Below, piece by piece: positions 50,708 through 60,399 of a stretch of 64,000 nucleotides of DNA; within the stretch, counting starts at the first letter, position 1, and each line of letters begins with the position of its first letter. The stretch is from positions 1 through 64,000 of the forward strand of contig NZ_VDUZ01000023.1 of the NCBI RefSeq assembly GCF_008039615.1. The letters run 5' to 3'. The DNA is from Vineibacter terrae. GTDB taxonomy: Bacteria; Pseudomonadota; Alphaproteobacteria; Reyranellales; Reyranellaceae. Under the pieces are notes generated by a model. It was not told the DNA's origin. It ran no database searches and saw only the letters and a list, made by a program, of their open reading frames with translations. The position numbers were made by a program, and so were the translations under genes.

Positions 50708-53059
50708 CTACTCCGCGGCGACCTTGTTGCCGGCGCGGGCGGCCTGGATGGCGCGCCAGATCGAATGCGCCGTGGCCGGCATGTCGACATGGGTGATGCC
50801 GGTCTGGGGATGGAGCGCATCGACGATGGCGTTGATCACCGCCGGCGGCGCGCCGATGGCGCCCGCCTCGCCGGCGCCCTTCACGCCCAGCGGGTTGGTG
50901 GTGCAGGGCGAGTTGTGCAGGTCGAAATGCACGTGCGGCACGACATCGGCCCGCGGCATGGCATAGTCCATGAACGAGCCCGACAGCAGCTGGCCGGTGT
51001 CGTTGTCGTAGACGGTGTGCTCGGTCAGCGCCTGGCCGACGCCCTGGCCGATGCCGCCATGCACCTGCCCCATCAGCAGCAGCGGGTTCATCACGGCGCC
51101 GAAATCGTCGACCACCGTGTAGCGGTGGATGGTCACGGTGCCGGTGTCGGGATCGACCTCCAGCTCGCAGATATGGCAGCCGTTGGGGAACGTCGCGTGC
51201 GTGCCCTCGCGGGTGAACGAGTCGTCGAGGCCCGGCGTCTCGTCGGCCGGCAGGTTCTTGGCGTCGCGCGCCGCCTTGGCCGTCTCGAACAGCGACAGCC
51301 GCCGGTCGGTGCCGACGATGGCGAAGCTGCCGTCCTTGTACTCGATGTCGCCGGCCGAGGCCTCCAGCACCGTGGCCGCCACCAGCTTGCCCTTGGCGAT
51401 GATCTTGTCGGAGACGCCGAGCATGGCGGCGCCGCCCACCGGCGAGGCGCGCGAGCCGCCGGTCATGCCGTCGGGCACCACGTCGCTGTCGCCTTGCACG
51501 ATGCGGATGCGCTCGGCATCGACGCCCAGCCTGTCGGACAGGATCTGGGTGTAGAGGGTCTCGTGGCCCTGGCCGTTTGTCTGGTTGCCGATATAGGCGG
51601 TGAGCGTCTCGTCGTCGTTGAACTTGATCACGGCCGTGTCGGGCGTGCCGCCGCCGCACTTCTCGACATAGGTGGCGAGCCCGATGCCGCGCCACTTGCC
51701 GCGCTTGGCCGAGTCGGCGCGCCGCGCCGCGAAGCCCTGCCAGTCGGCCTTCTCCATGGACTTGCGCATGACGGCTTCGAACTTGCCCGAGTCCATCACG
51801 TCGCCCAGGGCCGTGGTCCACGGGATCTGGTCGGGGCGGACCAGGTTGCGGGCCCGGATCTCGTCGGGCGTGAGCCCGGTCTCGCGCGCGATGTGATCGA
51901 CGAAGCGCTCCAGCAGATAGGCCGCCTCCGGCCGGCCGGCGCCGCGATAGGCGTCGGTGGGCACGGTGTTGGTCATGATGCCCTTGACGTTCACGTAGAT
52001 CGCCGGCGTCTGGTAGAGGCCGGCCAGCATGCCGGTGCCGGCCATGGTCGGGATGAACGTGCTGAAGTGCGACAGGTAGGCGCCCAGCGCCGCGTAGGTG
52101 GTGACGCGCAGGCCCAGGAAGCGGCAATCCTTGTCCAGCGCCATCTCGGCGAACGAGACATGGTCGCGGCCCTGCACGTCCGACAGGAAGGCTTCCTGGC
52201 GGTCGGGGATCCACTTCACGGTGCGCTTCAGTAGCCGCGAGGCCCAGACCACCATCGGGTACTCGGGATGGACGAAGATCTTCATGCCGAAGCCGCCGCC
52301 GACATCGCCGGTGCGCACCCGCAGCTTGTCCTGGCCGATCTTCAGCACCATGTCGGCGACATAGGGCCTGATGACGCTGACGCCCTGGGACGACAGCCAC
52401 AGCGTCGAGCGGTCGCCGGCGGCCTCGTAGGTGGCGATGGCGCCGCGCGGCTCCATCGAGTTCACCACCAGGCGGTTGTTGACCAGGCGCAGCTTCACCA
52501 CGCGATCGGCCTTGGCGAAGGCGGCATCGGTGCCGGCGCGGTTGCCCATCTCCCAGTCGAAGCACTCGTTGCCCTTGATCTCGTCCCAGATCTGCGGCGC
52601 CCCCTTCTCCGCGGCGCCGAACGTGTCGACCACGGCCGGCAGCGGGTCGTAGTCGACCTCGATCAGCTCGGCGGCGTCCTTGGCCTGCTCCAGGGTCTCG
52701 GCCACGACCAGGGCCACCGGGTCGCCGACATGGCGCACGCGGCCCTGGGCCAGAATCGGGCGCCTGGTGTCGCCGCGCATGGAGCCGTCGCGGTTCTGCA
52801 GCGGCACCAGGCAGGGCAGGTCGCCGAAGCCGGCGGCCTTGACGTCATCGCCGGTCAGCACGACCAGCACGCCGGGCGCCGCCTTGGCCGCCGCGGTATC
52901 GATCTTGCGGATCGCGGCATGGGCATGCGGCGAGCGCAGGACGTAGGCACGCGCCGCCGGCGCATCGAGCCTGGTGTCGTCGGTATAGCGGCCGCCGCCG
53001 GTCAGCAGACGCGGATCCTCAACGCGTGTCGTCGACTGGCCGATGCCGAACTTGGTCAT
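50708..53059 (-). CDS. Molybdopterin-binding large subunit, form-II CoxL / xanthine dehydrogenase family
   Basis: A 783-aa molybdenum hydroxylase large subunit. It opens with FGIGQSTTRVEDPRLLTGGGRYTDD and contains GGFGMK, the AYRGAGR active-site loop (370-376) that marks form-II (putative) CO dehydrogenases rather than AYxCSFR of true form-I enzymes, GGSRAS, and the GAGEAGAIG loop with the catalytic Glu. The true substrate is probably an aldehyde, purine or other heterocycle rather than CO. No small [2Fe-2S] or FAD subunit is adjacent, so partners must lie elsewhere. Ends with a gene-free stretch on its 5' side. Confidence 0.92.
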   Translation of the reverse strand: MTKFGIGQSTTRVEDPRLLTGGGRYTDDTRLDAPAARAYVLRSPHAHAAIRKIDTAAAKAAPGVLVVLTGDDVKAAGFGDLPCLVPLQNRDGSMRGDTRRPILAQGRVRHVGDPVALVVAETLEQAKDAAELIEVDYDPLPAVVDTFGAAEKGAPQIWDEIKGNECFDWEMGNRAGTDAAFAKADRVVKLRLVNNRLVVNSMEPRGAIATYEAAGDRSTLWLSSQGVSVIRPYVADMVLKIGQDKLRVRTGDVGGGFGMKIFVHPEYPMVVWASRLLKRTVKWIPDRQEAFLSDVQGRDHVSFAEMALDKDCRFLGLRVTTYAALGAYLSHFSTFIPTMAGTGMLAGLYQTPAIYVNVKGIMTNTVPTDAYRGAGRPEAAYLLERFVDHIARETGLTPDEIRARNLVRPDQIPWTTALGDVMDSGKFEAVMRKSMEKADWQGFAARRADSAKRGKWRGIGLATYVEKCGGGTPDTAVIKFNDDETLTAYIGNQTNGQGHETLYTQILSDRLGVDAERIRIVQGDSDVVPDGMTGGSRASPVGGAAMLGVSDKIIAKGKLVAATVLEASAGDIEYKDGSFAIVGTDRRLSLFETAKAARDAKNLPADETPGLDDSFTREGTHATFPNGCHICELEVDPDTGTVTIHRYTVVDDFGAVMNPLLLMGQVHGGIGQGVGQALTEHTVYDNDTGQLLSGSFMDYAMPRADVVPHVHFDLHNSPCTTNPLGVKGAGEAGAIGAPPAVINAIVDALHPQTGITHVDMPATAHSIWRAIQAARAGNKVAAE

Positions 53060-53922
53060 GACAGACTCCTGCCCAACAGGGTGATGGCGTATGGCGACGC
53101 AAGCTTAGAGGCGGCAGCGCCGGTTGCAAAGCGGCTCGACGCGCCCGTCCCTGTCCCGAGTTTCGCGGTGAAAATCGGAGACATGCGCGCGACCCGCCTG
53201 CGCGATTGGCGCCGTCGGCGCGATGATGGATTTGGGAACAATGACAAGGGCTTGCCGCCACCGTGGTCGCCGCTGCGCCGGCAGCGCGAAGCAGCGCGAA
53301 GCAGGCTCGATGGCGCCGAGTCCCGCGGGCACGGGCCGCTGTCTGCATTTTCGCGCCGGGAAATCGGGGACAGGCGCCACGCCCGATGCAACGGTCCGCG
53401 CGGCGGCAAGGGCGGTGACAACACCTTCACGTGTCGGCCTCGGGTATGATGGGGGGAAGCGATGGTGCTGCCTGCCGCGGCAGCCGGCGCAGCGCCCAGC
53501 ATGCGGCGCTGATGATTGACATGCTGATTATATCACGCTGGCCGATGGGGCGATACCGGAACGAAAGCAAACATTTTCGACTGCCCTGCCCTCTCGACGA
53601 TCCGCAGGGGAACAACGGAAGGCGCGGCACTGCAGCTTGCGCTCTGAAGATCAGCGCTGTCATCCCGAGCGCAGCGAGGGATCTCCTGCAAAAGACGCAC
53701 GGTGCGCCATTCGCGGGAGAGCACCGCGCGCAAAAGGAACCGAGGCGCCGCCCGAATGCGATGAGACGCCGGCTGCTGCGCTGCTGGCGTGACTGCGACT
53801 CCACATTCAAGAGCACGACGCGCCGTGGTCAAGGACATCGGCGCGGCAGTTCGCACGTTGAAGACTGCTCGCAGCAACATACATCCATAAATCAGGAGCT
53901 GATGAAGAGAGGAGAAGCATCC
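53060..53922. other. Long intergenic region between CoxL-like and catalase genes
   Basis: A 863-base divergent gap. It contains a truncated dispersed repeat (53659-53720) and no ORF that looks like protein; open frames read as Arg/Ala/Pro-rich or cross the repeat. TTGACA occurs at 53516-53521 within a locally A+T-rich patch (53505-53575) but has no -10 at proper spacing. The catalase promoter presumably lies in the last 200 bases. Possibly decayed sequence. Confidence 0.45.
53659..53720. repeat. Truncated dispersed repeat, GTCATCCCGAGCG family
   Basis: The left half GTCATCCCGAGCGCAGCGAG continues through ACGCACGGTGCGCCATTCGCGGGAGA but breaks where the mirrored right terminus should follow. 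The internal ACGCACGGTGCGCCATTCGC segment also occurs in the copies at 13371 and 24063, tying them to one subfamily. Confidence 0.7.
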
Positions 53923-55404
53923 GTGGCCAGGTCGGACAACAAGCAAGGCACGAAGTCCACGACGGGTGCCGGCGCGCCGGCACCCAGCGACCGCAACTCG
54001 CTGACGATCGGCCCCAACGGGCCCATCCTGCTTCACGATGTGCACTTTCTCGAGCAGATGGCGCATTTCAACCGTGAGAAGGTGCCCGAGCGCCAGCCGC
54101 ACGCCAAAGGCGCGGGGGCGTTCGGCATCCTCGAAACCACCGAGGATGTCTCAGCCTACACCAGGGCGAGGCTGTTCCAGAAGGGCGTGGCCACCGAGAT
54201 GCTGGCGCGCTTCTCCACCGTGGCCGGCGAGGCGGGCAGCCCCGACACCTGGCGCGACGTGCGCGGCTTCTCGCTCAAATTCTACACCGATGAAGGCAAT
54301 TACGATCTGGTCGGCAACAACACGCCGGTCTTCTTCGTGCGTGATCCGATGAAGTTCCCGCACTTCATCCGCAGCCAGAAGCGGCTTCCCGATTCGGGCC
54401 TTCGTGACAATCACATGCAGTGGGATTTCTGGACCAGCAATCCCGAAACCGCGCATCAGGTCACCTATCTGATGGGCGAGCGCGGCCTGCCGCGCTCCTG
54501 GCGCCACATGAACGGCTACGGCTCGCATACCTATATGTGGATCAATGCCGGCGGCGAGAAATTCTGGGTGAAGTACCATTTCCACACGAATCAGGGCATG
54601 GCGTTCTTCACCAACGCCGAAGCCGCGGAGATGGCGGGCAAGGATGCTGACTTCCATCGCCGCGACCTGTTCGAGGCGATCGCGCGCAGCGAGCATCCGA
54701 GCTGGACACTGTCGGTTCAGGTCATGCCCTACGACGACGCCAAGACCTACCGGTTCAACCCGTTCGACCTGACCAAGACATGGCCGCACAACGACTACCC
54801 GTTGATCAAGGTCGGCACGATGAGGCTCAACCGCAATCCCGAGAACTTCTTTGCGCAGATCGAGCAGGCGGCCTTCTCGCCGGGCAACACGGTGCCGGGT
54901 ATCGGCCTGTCGCCGGACAAGATGCTGCTCGGGCGCGCGTTCGCCTACAACGACGCGCAGCGCAACCGCATCGGCACCAACTTCCACCAGCTTCCGGTGA
55001 ACCGCCCCAAGGTGCCGGTCAACACCTACATGTTCGACGGCCTCATGACCTACGAGCACAGCGGCAGCGCGCCGGTATACGCGCCCAACAGCGGGGGGCG
55101 GAACTGGGCGGACGAGACCGGGCCGGTGCCTGACGGTTGGGAAGCCGACGGCGAAATGGTGCGCAGCGCGTATACGCCGCGCTCCAACGACGACGATTTC
55201 ACCCAGCCGGGCATTCTGGTGCGTGATGTCTTCAACGACGAGCAGCGGACGAAGCTGGTCGATCAGGTCGCCGGCAGCCTTTTGGGTGGCGTCCGCGAGC
55301 CGGTCTTGAGCAACGCGTTCGCCTACTGGACGAGCATCGACGCCGATGTCGGTCGCCGCATCAAGGAGAAGGTCCGCGCCGGCGCGGCATCCAAGCCTGC
55401 GTAG
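53923..55404 (+). CDS. Heme catalase, clade 3-type
   Basis: A 493-aa monofunctional heme catalase (2 H2O2 to O2 and water). Catalytic H60 lies in [12 protein letters not shown], the distal Asn in [12 protein letters not shown] (about 132-133), and the proximal heme Tyr is Y342 in [12 protein letters not shown]. The length fits small-subunit clade 3 enzymes. I chose GTG 53923 (VARSDNKQ) because AGAGGAG lies 8 bases upstream; ATG 53902 is possible but has poorly spaced SD. The frame runs open to 53431, across the repeat, and is not coding there. Cytosolic, no signal peptide. Confidence 0.95.
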   Translation: MARSDNKQGTKSTTGAGAPAPSDRNSLTIGPNGPILLHDVHFLEQMAHFNREKVPERQPHAKGAGAFGILETTEDVSAYTRARLFQKGVATEMLARFSTVAGEAGSPDTWRDVRGFSLKFYTDEGNYDLVGNNTPVFFVRDPMKFPHFIRSQKRLPDSGLRDNHMQWDFWTSNPETAHQVTYLMGERGLPRSWRHMNGYGSHTYMWINAGGEKFWVKYHFHTNQGMAFFTNAEAAEMAGKDADFHRRDLFEAIARSEHPSWTLSVQVMPYDDAKTYRFNPFDLTKTWPHNDYPLIKVGTMRLNRNPENFFAQIEQAAFSPGNTVPGIGLSPDKMLLGRAFAYNDAQRNRIGTNFHQLPVNRPKVPVNTYMFDGLMTYEHSGSAPVYAPNSGGRNWADETGPVPDGWEADGEMVRSAYTPRSNDDDFTQPGILVRDVFNDEQRTKLVDQVAGSLLGGVREPVLSNAFAYWTSIDADVGRRIKEKVRAGAASKPA

Positions 55405-55436
55405 TACCGGCTATCGGTAGAAGGTGAGTCGTGACT

Positions 55437-55553
55437 GTCATCCCGAGCGCCCCTTCGACAGGCTCAGGAGAGGGATCTCTTGCGAAGTGCCCACCGTGCG
55501 TCCCGCTCGGGAGATCCCTCTCCTGAGCCTGTCGAAGGGGCGCTCGGGATGAC
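55437..55553. repeat. Dispersed palindromic repeat with perfect 43-bp arms
   Basis: A 117-base element: perfect 43-bp inverted arms starting GTCATCCCGAGCGCCCCTTC and including CGACAGGCTCAGG, with a 31-base loop. The perfect symmetry suggests recent insertion or active conversion. It lies between convergent catalase and Asp-box protein genes. Confidence 0.92.
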
Positions 55554-55621
55554 GGATGTATCAGCGACCTGCGATTCCCAGCACCAGGCCATGGGCGACC
55601 GCTAAGCCCTTTGCCGCGCGC

Positions 55622-58555
55622 TCACACGCGCGCCGCCAACGCCAGCAGAAACTCCCAATGCCGGCGCTGCAGCGTCCTGGCATTGCCCAGGCCGTTCGCC
55701 AGGGCGTCAAACAGCGCGGTCAACTGCTTGTCCTTGAGGGAAACGGTCGCCTCCTTCAGGGCCGCCAGGCTACGCTTCATCAGTGCAGGGTACTCGCTGG
55801 CCGTCACCGCGCGCGCCGCGAAGTCATCGACGAACCTCACCGACTGCCTGACCAGGGCGTTCGCCGATTTCAGCCGGGACAGCCTCCTGCCGCTGAACAG
55901 CGCTGCCTGCCAGCGCAGGTTCTGGCAGATATCCGCCAGATCGCCTTCGTTCTTGTCCGCAGTCGTGAGGAGCGAGTCGATGCTCTCCACCAGCGCGCCC
56001 GCATGCGACTGAGCCAAGGGAACATCCTTGTCCGACAAGGCGGCTGCCAACGACCTGCCGCTCGCTGCGATACCCAGAGTGTCCTTTCCACCCACGCGCT
56101 CCAGCAATCCGGGCAGCCATCGCAGCAGCATATCCGCCGCCCCGGCGATCACCTCGAGGAACGCCCTGCCGGAAATCCGCCCGTCCAGGAGCGACCGCAC
56201 GCGCTTCGCGACGGGCCCGGCATCAGCAATGCCGAACGCCTCGAGCCGCGTGAGCACCGACAGAAGACGCCCGAGGATATACTTTGAAACCTCGTCCTCG
56301 GACTGCAGCCGCGCCGCGACGGCGAAGCCATTGACCGCGAGGCTGCCGACCATCTCGTTGAACACGACGACGGTGTCCCCGGCATCATCGCCTGCCCGCA
56401 GGGTCACCCGAACCCAGCGGTGCTCGCCCGGGCTCATATCGGGCACGACCAGGCGCCCGGATTCGCCCAGGCTCTGCTCGCGCCCGCCCGCCAGCATCAC
56501 CCGGTCCTGCCTGCCCCGCTTCGACGGGCCCAGGCGCGCCCACTCCAGCACGATGTCGCGCCGGATCGTTGCGCCGTTGTGTATCAATCCGTAACGCGTG
56601 AACCACCCGCTCGCCGTCGTCGGGCCCAGCCCCATGTTGCGCTGCGCCTTGTTGTTGTCATTGACGACCAGAAGATCCGTTGTCGGCCACCCCGGCGCGC
56701 GCCCAAGGAGGCCCGGCGCGACGACAGGATCCTGCGCCGTCGAGATCTCGACTGCCAGGCACAGGTGCGACGAGCTGATCGCGTCGAGATGCCACGGATA
56801 GCCCGCCGCCATCGTCAAGACGCTGTCGGCCGCGGTGAAATTGACGACGGCATCGGGCGCTGTGCCGGCATCGACGTAGTTGCTGCCCGTGCCGAACGGC
56901 GAGACCAGGAAGTGCGCCGTGACCGCCTGGGCGCTGCCGGTGCCGCGGCGGCGGATCCGGGCAAACGCGAAGTTGTCACCGAAGGCCCCCGGCCCGTTGC
57001 GCGGCGCCTCGTTCACCGGACGATTGTTGCCGTCGAAGGCGCCCGGAGCATCGGTCAGGCGTGTCCAGACATCACTGCGCGTGTAGAACTGCGGCTCGGT
57101 CGACGGCTCGACACCACGGTCGAACGCCGTGGCGCTGTCGGTCCAGTCGGCGACATAGAAATCCTGATCAGAAGGCATCTCGGTGAGACAGAAGAAGAAG
57201 GGGTCGATCGACACGCCAACCGGCGTGACGCCATCGGCAGCCAGCAGCGTGTGCGTCCCGAAGTTCGCGTTGCGCAAGTAGGTCACGCCGATCGGGAAGT
57301 TCGCGAGATCCGGCGTGTTGTTGGCCGAGAAGATGCCGTAGAAGTCCTTGCCCGGCGATTTCATGTCCATGTAGTCGCCCAGGTAGGGAAAGAACACGCG
57401 CGCGGGGGCATTGGCCGGCACCGTCGCCAGGACGGTGGACGTGATCGTGACGAACGCGTCGTCGCTGCGATCGACCTGTGTCACCCAGCGCTGGTTGGGC
57501 GCGACGCCGACAAGCTGCTGGTACAGGAAAGCCACGCGACCACGGCTGTTCACCGCGACAACCGGCGCCTTGGCGTCCGCTACGGTCCGCAGATCGGCCG
57601 ACCATGTCTGGCCGCGGTCCGTCGAACGACGCACATGCAGCGTCAGATTGACCGTGCCCGGCGGGCGATCGCCCCACGCCAGCCACACGATGCTGCTGTT
57701 CCGTGGATCGACGGCGATCGACAGGTCGCTCGCCACCAGCCGCTCCAGCGCCATTGTCTGGAAATTCTCGAACGGCACGTTGACCGCGGTCACCACGCGC
57801 TGGCCCGCCAAGCCGTCCACAGCATCGAGCAAGTTGACGAATTGCGCCGGCCCTGCCGCCCAGTTGTCGTCGCGCGCGACGACGATATCGGAGTTGCCGC
57901 CGGCGCGGCGGCCGATATAGGCCGCGTACACGGTGCCATCTATGTGGACCGAAGGGCGTATCGGGGGAAGGTCCTGCCCGCCGGTGGCTCGCGGCTCGAT
58001 GCGCCGCGCGACGAAGTTCGATGGCGGCGGCGGCACCGCGGCGGCGCCATCGAGGGACACGTCGACGGTAGCGGTGCGGCCCGCCGCGCCGTTGAAGTCG
58101 TTGTTGCCGACGAACACGCGGTCCTGTCCGGTGCCGGCACCGCGGAACACCCTGGCCGCTTCGACATAGGGCTGGTCGACACCGCTGCCGGTGCGGTCCA
58201 CCAGCACGTCCATGACGGTCGGCACGGTGAAGCTGGTGGTGCGCAGGATGTTCAGCCGCAAGCCGCCGGGCCGGCGCAGGATGCCCGAGTACAGCCGGCC
58301 CTGATGACCAAAGGCGAGCGTGATGTCGCCGGTTGCCGCGCCGGCCGTGCTCGGCACGATATTGTTCAAGGTCCAGGTCAGGCCTGCATCGACCGAGACG
58401 AAGACCGGCGCATTGGCACCGCCCAGCGGATCAGGTGTGAATGCCGACCCAGCCACGCGTGCCGGGTCGGCCGGATCGATCGCCAGGTTGGGTTCGCTGT
58501 CCTGGTTCATCTCGCCGCTGAACACATTGGGGATCATGTTGACGACGTACGTCAT
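55622..58555 (-). CDS. Large Asp-box (BNR/sialidase-like) protein with helical C-terminus, unknown function
   Basis: A 977-aa protein. The N-terminal 500 residues look like a beta-propeller with at least two Asp boxes (SVDAGLTW at 54-61; STDRGQTW near 310) and repeated DLSIAVDP/NLAIDP strands, as in sialidase/BNR and Vps10-like propellers. No Arg triad or other sialidase catalytic set was recognised. Residues about 500-700 form another beta-rich segment, and the last 250 are helical, with Leu-rich ALKEATVSLKDKQLTAL-type sequence. No signal peptide or membrane segment is present, so secretion, if any, is non-classical. It lies upstream of nothing on its strand, and two small genes sit just 5' of it. 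Function unknown. Confidence 0.65.
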   Translation of the reverse strand: MTYVVNMIPNVFSGEMNQDSEPNLAIDPADPARVAGSAFTPDPLGGANAPVFVSVDAGLTWTLNNIVPSTAGAATGDITLAFGHQGRLYSGILRRPGGLRLNILRTTSFTVPTVMDVLVDRTGSGVDQPYVEAARVFRGAGTGQDRVFVGNNDFNGAAGRTATVDVSLDGAAAVPPPPSNFVARRIEPRATGGQDLPPIRPSVHIDGTVYAAYIGRRAGGNSDIVVARDDNWAAGPAQFVNLLDAVDGLAGQRVVTAVNVPFENFQTMALERLVASDLSIAVDPRNSSIVWLAWGDRPPGTVNLTLHVRRSTDRGQTWSADLRTVADAKAPVVAVNSRGRVAFLYQQLVGVAPNQRWVTQVDRSDDAFVTITSTVLATVPANAPARVFFPYLGDYMDMKSPGKDFYGIFSANNTPDLANFPIGVTYLRNANFGTHTLLAADGVTPVGVSIDPFFFCLTEMPSDQDFYVADWTDSATAFDRGVEPSTEPQFYTRSDVWTRLTDAPGAFDGNNRPVNEAPRNGPGAFGDNFAFARIRRRGTGSAQAVTAHFLVSPFGTGSNYVDAGTAPDAVVNFTAADSVLTMAAGYPWHLDAISSSHLCLAVEISTAQDPVVAPGLLGRAPGWPTTDLLVVNDNNKAQRNMGLGPTTASGWFTRYGLIHNGATIRRDIVLEWARLGPSKRGRQDRVMLAGGREQSLGESGRLVVPDMSPGEHRWVRVTLRAGDDAGDTVVVFNEMVGSLAVNGFAVAARLQSEDEVSKYILGRLLSVLTRLEAFGIADAGPVAKRVRSLLDGRISGRAFLEVIAGAADMLLRWLPGLLERVGGKDTLGIAASGRSLAAALSDKDVPLAQSHAGALVESIDSLLTTADKNEGDLADICQNLRWQAALFSGRRLSRLKSANALVRQSVRFVDDFAARAVTASEYPALMKRSLAALKEATVSLKDKQLTALFDALANGLGNARTLQRRHWEFLLALAARV

Positions 58556-58614
58556 GGCTTCCCCCCTTCAATGAAGCGCAGGCCCCCGCCCCGCGGCAAT
58601 CGTGGACAGGCGCA

Positions 58615-59337
58615 TCACAGCAACGAGGCGACGAGCTGCGCGCGATCCACGCTCTGGACATCGAACTCGTCCATCACCACGTTGGAGCGCTTGTCCGGTG
58701 CGCCGGGCGCACCTTTACGCAACAACAAGACAGCCCGCTGCCCGACTGCCAGCTTGGGCGCGCGGTACCACATCACGTCCTGGCTGTTGGCGAACATCAC
58801 CTTGACCGTCTTCGGTGTCGTGCCCTTGATGACCTGATCGACCACCACCGTCGCCGTCGCCCAGTGCGGGTCGTGCTCGCTCTCCCGTGGCTTGGCCGCC
58901 GCCGCGGCCGCCTCCATGATGCCGGTGACGCGGCCGACAACGACGCTCGAGGCCTCCGCCGCACGCGCCTTGAGGCTGGCCCGCAGAGCGCTGGCCTGAT
59001 CGCGCGCCTTGGCGCTGTCGGCGCTGGCGCCGGACAGTCGCCGTGCCGATGCCGGTTGCGGCGTGACCGCCTTGCGCTTGCCGGTTTCCTGGACCGCCAG
59101 GCTGGTGCCATAGAGCAGCCCTCGCGCGGAAAACTCGGCTTTCTCGCCCATCGCGGCGGGCTGGCGGAGCTGGACCGTGATCTCGCGGCCAACAATGGCG
59201 CGCATCGCATCGGGCGCCCGCACAACCGCGTCGACCCGAACGACCGCCGTGCGATCGCCGGCTTCAAGCAGCGCCTCGGTCGATTTGCCGAGCGCAATGA
59301 CGGTGCCATGGAATACGAACGGAGCCTGGGAAGCCAT
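58615..59337 (-). CDS. Hypothetical protein
   Basis: A 240-aa protein I do not recognise. The N-terminal half has a VFHGTVIALGK...VVRVDAVVRAP beta pattern; the centre (about 95-150) is Ala/Lys/Arg-rich and probably helical; the second half repeats a similar beta pattern, VVVGRVTGIMEA ... TATVVVDQVIKGT. The two halves may be a duplicated OB-like or barrel fold. ATG 59337 was chosen with GGGGGCG upstream. The stop lies 59 bases before the 977-aa Asp-box gene on the same strand, so co-transcription and a partner role are likely. Confidence 0.6.
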   Translation of the reverse strand: MASQAPFVFHGTVIALGKSTEALLEAGDRTAVVRVDAVVRAPDAMRAIVGREITVQLRQPAAMGEKAEFSARGLLYGTSLAVQETGKRKAVTPQPASARRLSGASADSAKARDQASALRASLKARAAEASSVVVGRVTGIMEAAAAAAKPRESEHDPHWATATVVVDQVIKGTTPKTVKVMFANSQDVMWYRAPKLAVGQRAVLLLRKGAPGAPDKRSNVVMDEFDVQSVDRAQLVASLL

Positions 59338-59435
59338 GTGTCGCCCCCTTCGCAGACGTAGAGCTGCCACGAGTGTATCCCGCTTCGGCGCCAGCCTCGC
59401 ATATCAGCGCGAGGCATGGGCTTCGAAAACGTGAA

Positions 59436-59624
59436 CTACCGACGTGCCGCCAGCTTTGTGATAATGAAATCCAGCGCGGCCCAGGTGACGAGGAACGCCA
59501 CGCACTCAAGCGTGAAGCTGTGGAATTTATAGAAGACCTCGGCAACCACCAGCGCACCGACGAGGCTCGGCAGCTGGATTGCGGTCAGTTGTCGTGTCGA
59601 TAGGGATTTTATGAGCGTGTACAT
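59436..59624 (-). CDS. Small membrane protein
   Basis: A 62-aa protein with two hydrophobic segments (about residues 17-33 and 40-55) and basic ends (KLAARR). GGGGGGAG lies 8 bases before the ATG, so it is probably translated. Same strand as the downstream 240-aa and 977-aa genes, 98 bases away. No family recognised. Confidence 0.55.
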   Translation of the reverse strand: MYTLIKSLSTRQLTAIQLPSLVGALVVAEVFYKFHSFTLECVAFLVTWAALDFIITKLAARR

Positions 59625-60089
59625 CGAGCCACTCCCCCCAATGAATGGAACGGCATCCTACGCTGGCACGCTGCATACGAATGTACACCAATTCCTGCAA
59701 AACCTGCAATGGAATCCCGGATAATTCGTTCGCAGGGTATGCTCCACCTCGATCTGTCCGGCGAGACAAACAGCGACACCCAGCAAGCGTTTCAGACGGC
59801 GCTCCGCCGGGTCTTTGACGTCGCGCATCGCGATGGCAGCTTGCCACCGCCTTGGACGCCCCCTGCTGCCGCAGGGCTATCGCATATGGCACTATCGGCC
59901 GAACCGTCAGAAGACGAACCACAGAGGCACAGCGCAGCCTTTGGCCGCAACCAAATGCGGGGAAAGCGCTTCATGGTGAGCCTGTCGAACCATGAAGCGG
60001 CGCACCACTGCCCGTGCGACGCCTTCATGGTTCGACTCGGTGAATGCTTCGCATTCACCTGTGCTCACCATGAAGGCTACAAAAATCAT

Positions 60090-60243
60090 CGCGGCTTGCG
60101 AAGATTCTTGAGGTCAGTAGCACAGAGACACAGAAATCATGCAGAGGAAGACGCCACCGCGCGCCGAAGGCGCGCAGCCCTTCGTTCTCTGTGTTGCCTC
60201 TGTGCCTCTGTACTACTGACCTCAAGAATCTTCGCGAGCCGCG
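60090..60243. repeat. Inner 44-bp inverted repeat
   Basis: Arms 60090-60133 and 60200-60243, sharing AGATTCTTGAGGTCAGTAG, differ at three positions. The loop is about 66 bases and includes GCGCGCCGAAGGCGCGC, itself a hairpin. Confidence 0.8.
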
Positions 60244-60260
60244 GCGATTTGGATCTGCTC

Positions 60261-60399
60261 GCTGTCATCCTGAGCGAAGCGAAGGATCTTTTGAGCGGTG
60301 CTGTCGCACGGGAACGATGGCGGCGTACGGCGTCTCGACGGCGCACGCCCGTGCGAAGCGACGGTCTAACAGATCCTTCGCTTCGCTCAGGATGACAGC
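60261..60399. repeat. Dispersed palindrome, GTCATCCTGAGCGAAGCGAAGG variant
   Basis: Perfect 29-bp arms (60261-60289 and 60371-60399) of the GCTGTCATCCTGAGCGAAGC type with an 81-base loop. Shares GTCATCC-TGAGCG with the other copies but carries GAAGCGAAGGATC in place of CAGCGAGGGATC, so it is a distinct subfamily. Confidence 0.85.

Noticed and set aside
49425-52565. A 1046-codon minus-strand open frame across the CoxL-like and hydroxyacid dehydrogenase genes
   Set aside because: It is out of frame with two recognisable enzymes on the same strand, and the translation is Arg/Gly/Pro-rich.
53516-53545. Promoter for catalase with TTGACA
   Set aside because: No -10 at 16-18 bases; it lies about 380 bases from the start codon.
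56420-58837. An 805-codon plus-strand frame opposite the Asp-box protein
   Set aside because: Antisense with Arg/His/Asp composition; the minus strand has proper Asp-box motifs and a plausible start.
59709-60395. A 228-codon plus-strand frame in the palindrome-rich stretch
   Set aside because: It is a translation of repeat DNA, with no start signal and no protein pattern.
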